This document shows, in pieces, positions 24,751 to 34,810 of a stretch of 64,000 nt of DNA. The position numbers were made by a program, and so were the translations under genes. The DNA comes from Epiperipatus broadwayi (taxonomy: Eukaryota; Onychophora; Udeonychophora; Euonychophora; Peripatidae): assembly GCA_028023455.1 (NCBI GenBank), contig JAQFVV010012434.1:4864264-4928263 (forward strand), in the 5' to 3' direction. Under the pieces are notes generated by a model, which searched no databases, was not told the origin of the DNA, and saw only the letters and a program-made list of their open reading frames with translations. Positions within the stretch are counted from its first letter, which is position 1; each line of letters opens with the position of its first letter.

Positions 24751-24989
24751 TAATTAATTGAGACTGTGCTTTATGCAAAAAAGTGAAGCTTGTCTAAATC
24801 TTACAAAGTTATATGGCTTAGTGCTTTCAGAGACCTTGAGTTAAAAGTAGGCTATGATTATGAAGACTCAAGGTCCCAAAAGCGCTAAGCCATATAACTT
24901 TGTAAGATTTAGACAAGCTTCACTTTTTTGCGTAAAGCGCAATCTCAATTAATTACTAATCAAAGGTGAAGTAAAAACTATTATTTTAT
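24751..24989. mobile_element. Hairpin element, family D, inserted in LINE RT with 12-bp TSD
   Basis: The left arm (24751-24840) and right arm (24867-24955) are inverted copies of about 90 bp with only a few differences, around a 26-bp loop. A 34-nt tail without a partner (24956-24989) follows the right arm. TTTATAAATAAG occurs on both sides (24739-24750 and 24990-25001). Removing the insert and one duplication rejoins the RT frame as FINKGKASGNNG. Three arm differences are TG on the left against CG on the right, as expected from CpG decay. No transposase or tRNA-like box was found in it. Confidence 0.9.
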
Positions 24990-25002
24990 TTTATAAATAA
25001 GG

Positions 25003-25990
25003 GAAAAGCTTCAGGTAATAATGGCATTATAATTGGTATATTAAAAGAGCAGGTGAAAAAATAGAAAAAAAATTGGCAAAGTTATATACCAAATGTCAAT
25101 ATGATAAAAAATGTACCTGATGATTGGAAGAATGCAGTATTAATATTAATGTTTTAAAAAGGTGATTAAGAAGATATTAGAAATTACAGACCTATCAGTC
25201 TTTTATCAATTTTATATAAAAAAAATTATCAAGATAATTACAACTCATCTACAGAGGACAAGGGATTTTAACCAACCAAAAGAACAATATGGATTTAAAA
25301 GTGGTTTTAGTACAGTAAATTATATCTAAATATTGAGAGAAGTTATAGAAAGAACCAATACATTTGAACTGCCATTATGCTTTGGATTTATAGATTATGA
25401 AAAGGCATTTGATTATATAAACATTTCTTCTGTAATTAAAACATTGTATCATCAAGATATAGATCCATGATATTGTCATATTCTGAAGAATATTTATAAA
25501 ACTGCAACAGCAATAATTAGATTATATAATGATACTAGCAAGGTTAACATTAAAAAGGATATAAGACAAGGTGACTCCATATCTCAAAAAAATTTTACAG
25601 CAGTGCTACAAGAAGTATTTTGTGGATTAAAATGAGAAGCTAAAGGAGTAAATGGAAATGGAAATTATTTAAGTCATTTAGATTTTTGCAGATGTTGTCA
25701 TTGTTTTTGCAAATAATGCTTTAGAGCTTTAGGAAATTTGTGAGAATTATCAGATAAAAGTAAAAAAGCAGGACTAAAGGTAAATGTTAAAAAAACTAAA
25801 GTAATGTTCAATGGATTTTCTCATAAGATAAAAATAAAGATTGATTATGGTGAGCTAGAAGAAGTTAACAACTATTACTACAGATGGAAACATAATGGAT
25901 GAAATTAATCATAAAATTAAACTTGGTTGGAGTGCTTGTTTGAAAAGGAAGATTTTTTAATAAATGTGTTTTACTAGTTCTTACTTCTGG
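25003..25990 (+). pseudogene. LINE reverse transcriptase, copy 2
   Basis: Broken RT with recognisable blocks: GKASGNNG (about 25003), NYRPISLL (about 25180), an EQYGF..GFST block (about 25280-25310), LCFGFIDYEKAFD (motif A, about 25376-25412), IRQGDSISQKNFTAVLQEVF (motif B region, about 25560-25620) and FADVVIVFA in place of FADD (motif C, about 25685). Frameshifts separate several blocks. Loss of the second aspartate of motif C would abolish activity. Confidence 0.82.
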
Positions 25991-26029
25991 AACTCAGACT
26001 TGGACACTTAATAGAAGAGCAATGCAGAG

Positions 26030-26372
26030 ATTTTAGACCACTCCAAAAAGTATGGAGAGATGCATGTTAGAATTAACAAGATGAAAATCAAAAACACAAT
26101 GCAGTATATGGATATGAGAACAAGCAAGTGTTACTGATATCATTGAAAGAATTAAATGACTGAAGTGGAGTTGGTCTGGACATATTTCTAGAAGAGATGA
26201 TAATAAATAAAAAATTGAAATCTTAAACTAGATTTCAAAAAAATTTTAATGACCCAGAAAGAGACCACATGTGAGATGGATGGATGAAATAAGAAAGTGT
26301 GCAGGGGTAACATGGAAAATAATGGCTAGAGATGGGAGAAGATGGATTGAACTGACAATGATGTATATATAT
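26030..26372 (+). pseudogene. LINE C-terminal region, copy 2
   Basis: Contains LKWSWSGHISRRDD (about 26160-26200) and RPHVRWMDEIRKCAGVTW (about 26260-26315), the characteristic end of this LINE group, followed by a RRWIEL block. The same ending is found at 5034-5205 and near 60-150 on the minus strand. Confidence 0.82.
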
Positions 26373-26469
26373 ATATTGAAATGGAAACCTCCAATCCCTT
26401 TCCATTTCACCATCAACCTAATGACCTACTCGCCTGAACTAGTTTCGAACCTATCTTAAATGTAGAAAT
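26373..26469. other. Junction segment with a small perfect stem
   Basis: Contains GAAATGGAAA (26378-26387) pairing perfectly with TTTCCATTTC (26399-26408) and a CCTACTCG..AACTAGTTTC block that weakly resembles part of the hairpin element at 46374. It may be a fragment of another foldback repeat that replaced the LINE 3' end. Confidence 0.3.
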
Positions 26470-27216
26470 GTCATATGTAAAAATGTTATATATAAGTCGA
26501 GCGGGAAAACTTTGCTACAATGGCCGCTTAAATTGCATCATCCATTTACTTACGAAAACACGCTATAATTAGACAGGTTTGATAAAATTATAGCGGAGAA
26601 ATGCTCATCAATTATTATAAAATGTTTTATAAATTTTCAGTCAATTTTTAATTATATTCGCTATAGTATTCGTATGTGGATGGATAATTTAAACCTTGGA
26701 ATAATGGCAAAATGATTCATATATATTTAAGTTTAAATAAAAGTAATGTAAATGTTTTCTTTAATTTATTTAACAGTTTTCTGATTTAATGTTTTACATA
26801 TATAGTTGAAACAAATATGTTAAAAGTTATTTAGTTTTATAAAATAAGAATTATCTGTTCGCAATTAAAAATGAGAATTTTTGTAAACAAGATATCAATT
26901 AGTGACACACCCGGGTAAAAAAGTAAAATCTGTTTTCTGATTGATTTTTGTTTGCAACAAAAGACTTTTTCATTAAATCAGAATACCGTTCCTTCTGCTA
27001 AGTAATAACACCTGAAAAGGAATTTAATTAATGAAAATGAATCAAATTATATAGTTTATATATTTTGATACATTTTTTTAAGGAAATTAAATATAACACC
27101 TCGGAGATTTTATCAGTTGTTGTAGAAATTGAATTATATTATTTTGCTTTAATTAAAAGTCAATTGGTCCCGAGGCTTACGAAATTCCAGAAAGGTGTTA
27201 AAGTTTAGTAGAAGGA

Positions 27217-27225
27217 TATAAATAG
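27217..27225 (+). promoter_or_regulatory. TATA-box-like motif TATAAATAG
   Basis: A good TATA box followed by GC-richer sequence and a plausible initiator about 25-40 bp downstream. In AT-rich DNA such motifs arise by chance; the CpG-retaining setting and the change in composition just downstream are the only support. Confidence 0.25.
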
Positions 27226-27407
27226 GCCTTATTTTAAGCGGGAAGGAAGAATACATCTTACTTTTGAAGAGAGTCAACAGGAGAAGTTTTATTATTGTTC
27301 AACCTTAACATGTCTGGCTAAAGTCAGGCAAAATTTTGCTGCTTTCCCGTGATGGAACGCCTAGTTCAATCCATCAAATGCCAAAGGAACAACCAAGCTT
27401 ACACCAA

Positions 27408-27584
27408 TTAAATTTGAAGATGCCATAAGCCGTAAAAATAATTTGCCTTCGTTCCGATTTCAATCCAGCTAAAGAAACACTATTTTAAAAATCGTCTCCC
27501 AACTAAATTGAAGATGCCATAAGCCGCCAAAGAAGTCACCTTCGTTTCCAGCTCGAATCTCTCCTTAGCTACAGAACTATTTTA
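27408..27584 (+). repeat. Imperfect tandem duplication, ~94-bp period
   Basis: Two adjacent copies share TTGAAGATGCCATAAGCCG (at 27414 and 27508), a CCTTCGTT block, a CAATCCAGCT / CTCCTTAGCT-like block and AACACTATTTTA / AGAACTATTTTA endings. The spacing is 94 bp. The copies have diverged, mainly in the middle. Confidence 0.7.
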
Positions 27585-29159
27585 GTATTATTTAAAATCG
27601 CAGAGCTCTGTGTGCATTTCAAAAACATTCATTATTTCTTCAAAAACAGGTTAGCTAACCATATTATTGAAATTTCTATCTAAATTGTTTTCGAAATAAT
27701 ATTTAAATGAAATACTTTTTGCTAATACAATAGTGTAAACTGTCTAAATTGTTTCCTAAAATATTTTAATTCTATAAATGAAATACTTTTGCTAAATTTC
27801 TGTTAATTAATGTTTTGCTATATAATTTAATCATTGCAATTATATTTTGCTTTTCTTTTGCTTATTTTATTTATTATTAGTTATGCCTATGTTTCGAAAC
27901 AGCGTGCATTTAATTATAGAATATGTTTTTAAACATATAAATTTAAAATCTTCGTATTATTATTTAGATAGTGTCATTTCGTGCGCTGTTTCAAAACCCA
28001 AATTCATATTTTGTCATTTAATAAATTAATTAATATAAATATAAAATGTGGCTTTTCAACCTTTAATTATTATATTACTAAAGATTAAACTAGCCTGGAG
28101 TGCAATCATAAGTATATTTTTAGTAAAGTATTCGTAAATCCCTTATTAAATATACTTTTCCTCCTTTTTAAAAGTTTATTAGTTATAGATAACTAAAGAG
28201 ATTGAATGGGATAAAGTAAAGTTTGTATCTATAAATTCCTGTCAGTAGCATATCGTGTTTCTCATGCTACAGAAGAGTTGGCTCTTTTGATCAAGCTGAT
28301 GATCTAGTGTTCATTTAATATATGATTTTTAATTTATAATATCCTTCGGCTTGGCGGATGTGGGATTTATTAATATCTTCTCGTTGTGCTGTTCTTTTTG
28401 ATATATATATAAGATGGAGCCACGGTAAGTCCAGCCCATCTTCTCTTATGGGTAGTGCAGTAGCGAAGTCTGAGCTACGGGCCAGATTAGCACGTAAGTC
28501 CCCCGCCTCTGAACCAAATAAAGGTTCCCCATTAGCAGCATGACGACCGGTTATTGGGTAAACCGTTGTTTGTCACAAAAACCCTCAAACTATTCTTCCA
28601 TCTGCAGAGCCACTTTATTATTATACTTTACTTGTGCCTAGCATATTAGTAAAATCGTTATAGCCAACTCTTTCCTCCCTAATATGCAATCTTCGGCATT
28701 GAACCGAAGCATTCTTGAAAACCCGTTCGATCTTAAGCTATCTGGGATGCTTTATAAGCCCATAGTTAATATATAAATTGATTATAGTCAGATGTATTAT
28801 TAAGTTTCACTCCAGACTTTGTTAGATTTTACGTAAAAGAGCCACTCGAACTGATTATAAAAGGACATAACAAATAAGTTAATGTAGTGATTAGTTGTAT
28901 CGCAGGATATTTGGCTCCATTAAATCATGGCCACAAACCTATTTGCCAACAACAATTGTCAATAAATATATTTTAATTCATCATATATCAGTTTCTGTCT
29001 CATTATTAAATCAATCCAATTCACTAATTGCCCATAAGTATTCATTAGTAAAGCCCCTATTATTTAAATATGTTAGAATTTATCTGTGGAATGTCTGGTA
29101 TTTAAGTTGTTTATATATATGTTTAAGTCCATGAGTCTTATTGTTTTTCTCCGATTTGC

Positions 29160-29362
29160 TAGTGGGCCAGATGAAGAATTAAATCTCATGTGCTACCATT
29201 GTTATGTTATCCATTGGGTGTTAGATCTGGTGCTTGGAGAGTGGGTTCGAATCCAGGCTGGTCCCTGACCTAAATCTCGGGCTTGACTGGGTTTGAAGTA
29301 CATTTTGTGAGTTCCAGCTCGTGTTAGATGGATAAGCATGTTTTGACTGGCACAATATATAT
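29160..29362 (+). mobile_element. tRNA-like SINE, family E, copy 2
   Basis: Contains a perfect Pol III B box GGTTCGAATCC (29244-29254) preceded by an A-box-like segment (about 29215-29235). A body that aligns with the diverged copy at 17755-17960 follows, ending near TGACTGGCACA and a TA run. The open frame at 29086-29268 is an accident of this repeat. Confidence 0.6.
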
Positions 29363-29728
29363 ATATTAACTAAATCACACTTTATTTTATCTGGTTAATA
29401 AGGTGAAATAATAAAATTGCCATATTATAACTTTTGTTTATATTCTTTTGTAAAACAATCAAATCTAATATAAAGAAATAATATATATATATATATCAAC
29501 ATTTTAAACTTTGAAAAAAAAAAGATTATTTAGTATAAAAATCTTTACAACTTTTTGTGCATGTTTTCAACCACTAAAGCCAGAATCATCACAATCATAA
29601 TCTGCAAGATGCGCCCTGAAATTACGAGTGCTATGATTCTGGCCTTGTCAAAAACATATCTAGCAAGTTTTAAAGATTCTAATATGGAATAATCTTTTTT
29701 TTTTTTCAAACGTTCAAAACATTGATAT

Positions 29729-29756
29729 GTGTGTGTGTGTATAACACACACACACA
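29729..29756. repeat. Short GT/AC inverted microsatellite
   Basis: A run of GT repeats is followed after TATA by a run of AC repeats, forming a perfect small hairpin. Confidence 0.7.
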
Positions 29757-29852
29757 CTACAATTAGCAGAAAAAAAGAAAAAAAACTTGTTTCAAAAATC
29801 GTTAATACATTGTACAGGCTTACACCTGCATTTATATATGTAATATATGCAG

Positions 29853-30020
29853 AATTCGAACTCACACGGGACACAACTCTCAATGCCATCTTATATTGTT
29901 GGCCCACCTGATCACACACATGTTGAAAAGATAAATAATCACCAATATACATGATCAAGTAGGTCAGCAATATAAGATGGCACTGAGACTTGTGGATCAT
30001 GTGAAAGTCTGAGTTCGAAT
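29853..30020. mobile_element. Foldback SINE, family B, copy 3
   Basis: Inverted arms (29853-29914 and 29952-30020) each carry a B-box-like block facing outwards (AATTCGAACTC on the left as complement; GAGTTCGAATCCC at 30011-30023). The loop holds AAAAGATAAATAATCACCAATATA, the complement of the core of the 7606-7805 monomer. The 160-residue open frame across it on the minus strand (29545-30027) is not a gene. No clear TSD. Confidence 0.7.
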
Positions 30021-30023
30021 CCC

Positions 30024-31351
30024 GCAAATATCATTAATTAAATTGTGTTCATTATTTTTTCTTGAAAATACTTTGTATATAGAATAATATTATGCATATG
30101 CAATATGGTTGCTGAAAATATTGTTAGACCTAATGAATAAAGAAGATATTCGTGCGTTTACATTTTATAGAAATTGCAATATTGAAATTTTTGTATAATA
30201 TTTTAATTAGTAAAATTTTATAAACATCTATCTTTAGGTAAAAAAATAACTAAATGTAAACTTAATTTTTATGTTCTGAATAAATTTAATTATCTTCGAT
30301 ATGTGTACATCAAGATTTTTCCATGATCTGGGAAAAAATTCACTCTTCTTTATCAACTAATAAAACAACAGTGTTTCAGTCCAACATATAAGTTTATATT
30401 TATCAATAATAGTAAGGATATTAAATCAAAATAATAAGTAAATGGCTTTATTGCTTGGAATTTATAAGAAATTTGAGTGCTGAAAGTATCAAAAGTGGAG
30501 TCAAACTGAGAAGCTCCAGAGTCTGACCCTTAACCACTGTTCTTAATCACACAGAGAAGAATCTTACATGATTTTACTTAACTACATTTTTGCATAATTG
30601 CCATGTATGTGGTTTATAGTTGACCACATCACATAGCAACACATCAACATCTTTGAAAAATATGTAAATAAACAATTTTCTTATTAATTTCCTTTGGCGT
30701 CATTACTTTGGATAATCCCCAATAAGCACAGAAATATTTATATTATGAATATGCAGTTTAAAAGTATATATTGCGATAATAAGCTCAAAATAGATATTTT
30801 ATTAAATGAAAGGAAAGAAAATGAAAAAAAAATGAAAGAAAGCAAAAGAAATAGATCTTTTTTCAAATAGTCAATTTACAAAACCCTGTAGTATCGGTAT
30901 TTAAATAAAACTTTCTTAACGTAGATGATGATGGGTTTTATTCTATGTAAACATAATATTGTAAAATATTTAAAATGGAATAAATGTATATGAAACATTT
31001 ATTTGTTTAATAAAATAAGAATAATAAATAAATCTTAGTAGTTGAACAAATGTTAAATATTTTTGAGAATCATATTAGATCTTATTTAAGAAAAAAAGTA
31101 ATAATTCACAACACAAATTCTGGATGAAAAATATTAAAAAGAAGATAATATAAACTTAAAATTTAACATTAAAAAATAAGCTATTTTTTTTGTCTTTTAT
31201 TACCTATTAATAAATAATAATTAAAATTCTTTCTATCTTCATATGATAATGGTCTTCCAAAAGCTCTGAAAAAGAAGGAAGATATTACTCTTCCATTTTC
31301 TGAACCATGAAAGAATAAGATGTTTTAATAGTAATTAAATAATTTTTGTAC
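30024..31351. other. AT-rich stretch, no gene seen
   Basis: No coding, RNA or repeat signal that I can support. Confidence 0.5.
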
Positions 31352-31355
31352 TCCC

Positions 31356-31439
<84 letters not shown>

Positions 31440-31441
31440 CT
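31352..31441 (+). repeat. (TC)n microsatellite
   Basis: About 70 bp of nearly pure TC dinucleotides ending in TTTC units; one strand is wholly pyrimidine. Confidence 0.95.
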
Positions 31442-33862
31442 TTAATTATAAGGTTAATTATGGACTATTTTTAAAATTCTAAAAGCAAATTGAAAAGTAA
31501 TGCACTTAGAAAAAAAGAAGAATATTAATAACAGTAACAAAATTTTATTCTTTACATTTAATTTGTTAATAAATCTTTACTGAACTAACATTTGAAATGT
31601 TTAAGCAAAAATTACAAATAGAATAAGGAAAAGGAGAATAACCTGAATATTATAATATATGATATTGCAAAAAATACATTTCACTATGATTTTATTGATA
31701 GTTTGCAAACTTCTGCATTGATTGCTCTTTTTTATCTACTAAAAAAAAGCTCAGTTTTAATAATAATATTTTCAAAAAAAAAAAAAATGTTTTAAATTAA
31801 CCAAAACAACACAAACATATATTGTTTTGTGTAAATTTTGTCATAAATAATACTTTAAAAGCATGTTATAATTACTGTTGTAACTTTTTATTTATATTTC
31901 TAAGGAAGTATAGACAAATATAAATGTAATAGAAACATTCAAGTGATACCTAGGTCTTGTTTTATGTGGTAGATAGGTTCCTCAGAAAATACACACAAAA
32001 AAAATCACACAAAAATAAACTTAATTTACCTTAAAAAATGGGGGATAGCTTCTGTAATTTTCAGAAATCAGCATAAAAGCAAAGCAAGAAGAAAAAATTA
32101 CTTTAAAATTTGCATTAAAAAAATAAGGAAATAAAGTATGACTAATAAAAACTTTCCAATATTTGAAAAAAATTAATATAAAACAAACTTTTTTTACTTT
32201 TTTTTATTAACTACAGTATTTAATTTTACATTTTTTCATACATATTTTAATCATTACTGCTATTTTACAATATGGGTTTGTTTGTGAATTGGTAAGAAGT
32301 CAGATTTGTGATGTGATGTACAATTAGCACCACTTTCAGTCTTGTGCTGTGTTAATGGTTTTCTGTTTCTATATTAAAAAAATGAGATCGCAATCGAAAC
32401 AAAAAGATTATCATTAGAAAGATTATTTTCAGTTTATAAAATCAATAAAATCTTCGTTATTATTTATTTTAAAAATCTAAAAAAATATTTATTTCTGTTA
32501 TATCTAACAAAATATGTTTTAAAAGTTTAAAATTTTTGAATATTTATTGCAATATTTTTATACATATGTATAAATCTATTATTATTATTTACTCATTAGT
32601 ATAAGTAGATTATTTACATAGAAGCTAAGATTCTAAATACAGCTTCAGGCCATATTCACATTAGCTGCTACTATAAAGTTATATTTTTGAGGGAAAAAAA
32701 GTATTTCAAATCAAAATAAGTTATTAATAATTTAAATTTTTTGATATCTAATAAATATAGTGAAATATGAAAGATATTAAGAAGAAACATGAATTGCATA
32801 ACTTCAAAATTGCATTAAAATAATCCACATAAAATGAGATCCATGTGTATTAAAAGATTTTTGTATACTTTTGTAAATATAAAAATGAGCATTAAAAAAA
32901 ATTATCATAGTATTTATATTATTCCAAGAATAAAATAAATAATTCTATTACAAAAATGAGTAAATTTTAATAAGTAAGTTTTTTTTATTTCTCATTACTT
33001 TGTTACTTTCTATGATAATCCGTGGAAAATAATTGTTTATATCAATAATTGAAGACTTTCTTATTAAAGAATATAAATCCTTTAATTCTACTATAAGTTA
33101 AGTAGAGATGTGAACTATTTCAGTTACCATATAAAGATATGAGAATGAAGAATCATATTAATAGTGACACAGGCTAGACACTTTTTAAATAAATGAAATG
33201 AGTAGGTATAAATGAACTTTTGTAATAAAACACTTGTAAATTGCTGTTGGCATTTCCATAATATTACAATGATGTTCCATTTTACACCATCAGAATTTAA
33301 CCAGCATAAAAGAACCAAATATATAAAATAATGATGAGTTTTATTCATATTTTTCTAAGTTCATAGAATAAATCACATTACAGCAATCAAAAGTCTGATA
33401 AATGTTAAAACAGAAGTCCATAATTATTGTTTATTGCAATATTGGTTTAAGATAGTATGTGTTATTGTCACCCAGGTTATTACAAATGTATGAGTAAACT
33501 TGAATGGTGATGGTTAGATTTTCACCCATTATTCATTTAAATGTTTTTTTTTTTATTTTCTTACCAAAAATATAACACAAATACTCCCTTTCCAGTAAAA
33601 AAAAAAAAAAATCTTCATTATATTTTTTAACCCTAAAAATGAAAATATTTATGAGGATAAATTTTCAATATGCATGTCAGATATTTATTTTATTGGTGTT
33701 ATTTATTATGTTAGTTGTTCTATAGTTTATAGTTACATTTAATAATAATATTTTTGATTGTCTCCACAGTTAATCTTTGTTTATGTTATATGTTGTTGGT
33801 GTAAATTCTTTAAATTCATAATTTTATCTGAGGTTTTTTTGAGTACTCCGTGTGCTTGCCAT
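31442..33862. other. AT-rich stretch, no gene seen
   Basis: The longest open frame (33124-33348, minus) shows no family features and is likely chance. No RNA gene or repeat recognised. Confidence 0.5.
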
Positions 33863-33995
33863 AGGGGCTAGTGTGATAGAGCAATGGTGTTAAGCATCCC
33901 ATATGATAACTGGATGATTATCCTGGCTTGCTTTGGTGATGATGGCAAATTTATGGTTTTCCCACACTTCACACACCTTCCTGGTATGCACACCT
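33863..33995 (+). mobile_element. Possible tRNA-like SINE fragment
   Basis: GGGGCTAGTGTGATAGAGCA resembles a tRNA 5' half with an A box, and GGATGATTATCC occupies the place of a decayed B box about 45 bp later. It is GC-richer than both flanks. No second copy and no TSD were found in the window. Confidence 0.35.
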
Positions 33996-34691
33996 TTTTT
34001 CTTACCTCCTATGTTAGAAAAACGTAATTTTTATTCATAAAAATATGATATAAATAAAATAAATTTCTTACAAAATCCAGTCAACAAAAATCATTCCTTT
34101 AATCAATCATTAAAATAAGATTGATTATTTATATAAATTGAAATATAATAAAATGTTTCATAATATTATGTGTTTAATAATTCCAAATATTATATTCTAT
34201 AAAATATGTAACATTATTACTTTCACTTATAAATATAGTGCAAATTGTTTAACCAGATTAATGTAATTAATATTTGTTAATTACATTTAAAATACAACAA
34301 TATATTAAAATTAATTAAAATTGAAGCATTAAAATATATATAATTCTACTTAACGTAAAGAAATAATGAATTACTTTTTAAAAAGTTATATAATTATATA
34401 TTTTTTATTTTATTGCTTATTACAGGTTTTATAGATTTAAATAGTAGAAAATTAATAACAATTTTCTATGCATTTTTAAAGAATTTTCCAGTTTGCTATA
34501 TAATGAAGGAAAGTTCTAATTAAAAATCAATACTGAATATTAAAATTACATCATCCAGTAAACAGATTTGTCTGAAATAATTTAAATCAAAAGTGGATTT
34601 TCATTTAAAAACTTTTCAAAAATTTTCTATGTAAGATCTATATCTTTTTATGGAAGTCTTATTTAAATATGAGAATAATTAGAAAGTTGTT

Positions 34692-34795
34692 GTCAAGCAT
34701 TGGTGGTTGAGAGGTCAGCGATGGCTGCTTTACAAGCAGTTGTCCTGAGTTAGTGGTTTTACTTCCCGGCTGATGCTATGACATATGGTAAAAAA
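34692..34795 (+). mobile_element. tRNA-Gly-like SINE, copy 2, with perfect 15-bp TSD
   Basis: The body begins GCATTGGTGG at 34697, as at 8255, keeps an anticodon arm GCTGCTTTACAAGCAGT, a decayed B-box area, and a GCTGATGC end, then the same TGACATATG tail and an A run. The anticodon loop is altered, so the copies drifted separately. AATTAGAAAGTTGTT flanks it on both sides (34677-34691 and 34796-34810). This shows target-primed insertion, probably with LINE-supplied enzymes. Confidence 0.88.
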
Positions 34796-34810
34796 AATTA
34801 GAAAGTTGTT

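Larger units (their letters stand above)
22943..26372 (+). mobile_element. RTE-like LINE, copy 2 (longest), split by a hairpin element
   Basis: The most complete copy in order: 5' UTR (22943-23400, aligned to copy 1), APE endonuclease (about 23429-24090), linker (24100-24720), RT (25003-25990), and C-terminal region (26000-26372). The normal 3' UTR with its GATGAT tail is missing; the copy stops at a TA run near 26365. A 239-bp hairpin element interrupts it at 24751-24989. Several frameshifts and stops make it non-functional. Confidence 0.88.
26470..28950. other. CpG-richer region of unknown nature
   Basis: CpG dinucleotides are much more frequent here than in the flanks (for example GTCGAGCGGG, GGCCGC, CCCGGG, CCGAGG, AAGCGGG, TACGGGCC, GACGACCGG). 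No coding frame with a family match was found. It holds a TATA-like box, an internal tandem duplication and two GTAAGT donor-like sites (28425 and 28495). Candidates are an unmethylated promoter or first-exon region, or a younger LTR-type element; I cannot decide. Confidence 0.35.

Noticed and set aside
24751-24955. Classical MITE of a cut-and-paste transposon
   Set aside because: The duplication is 12 bp and lies beyond an unpaired 34-nt tail, so the inverted repeats are not the element's ends.
27000-27660. Solo LTR
   Set aside because: TATA-like box and composition would fit, but no TG...CA ends, polyadenylation signal or flanking short duplication could be fixed.
28350-28560. Possible spliced-leader RNA or U-snRNA because of GTAAGT after AAGATGGAGCCACG
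   Set aside because: No Sm-site-like run, no convincing stem-loops and no second copy in tandem; kept only as donor-like motifs.
29545-30027. 160-residue open frame on the minus strand
   Set aside because: It crosses the foldback SINE and GT/AC microsatellite; both explain the open frame.
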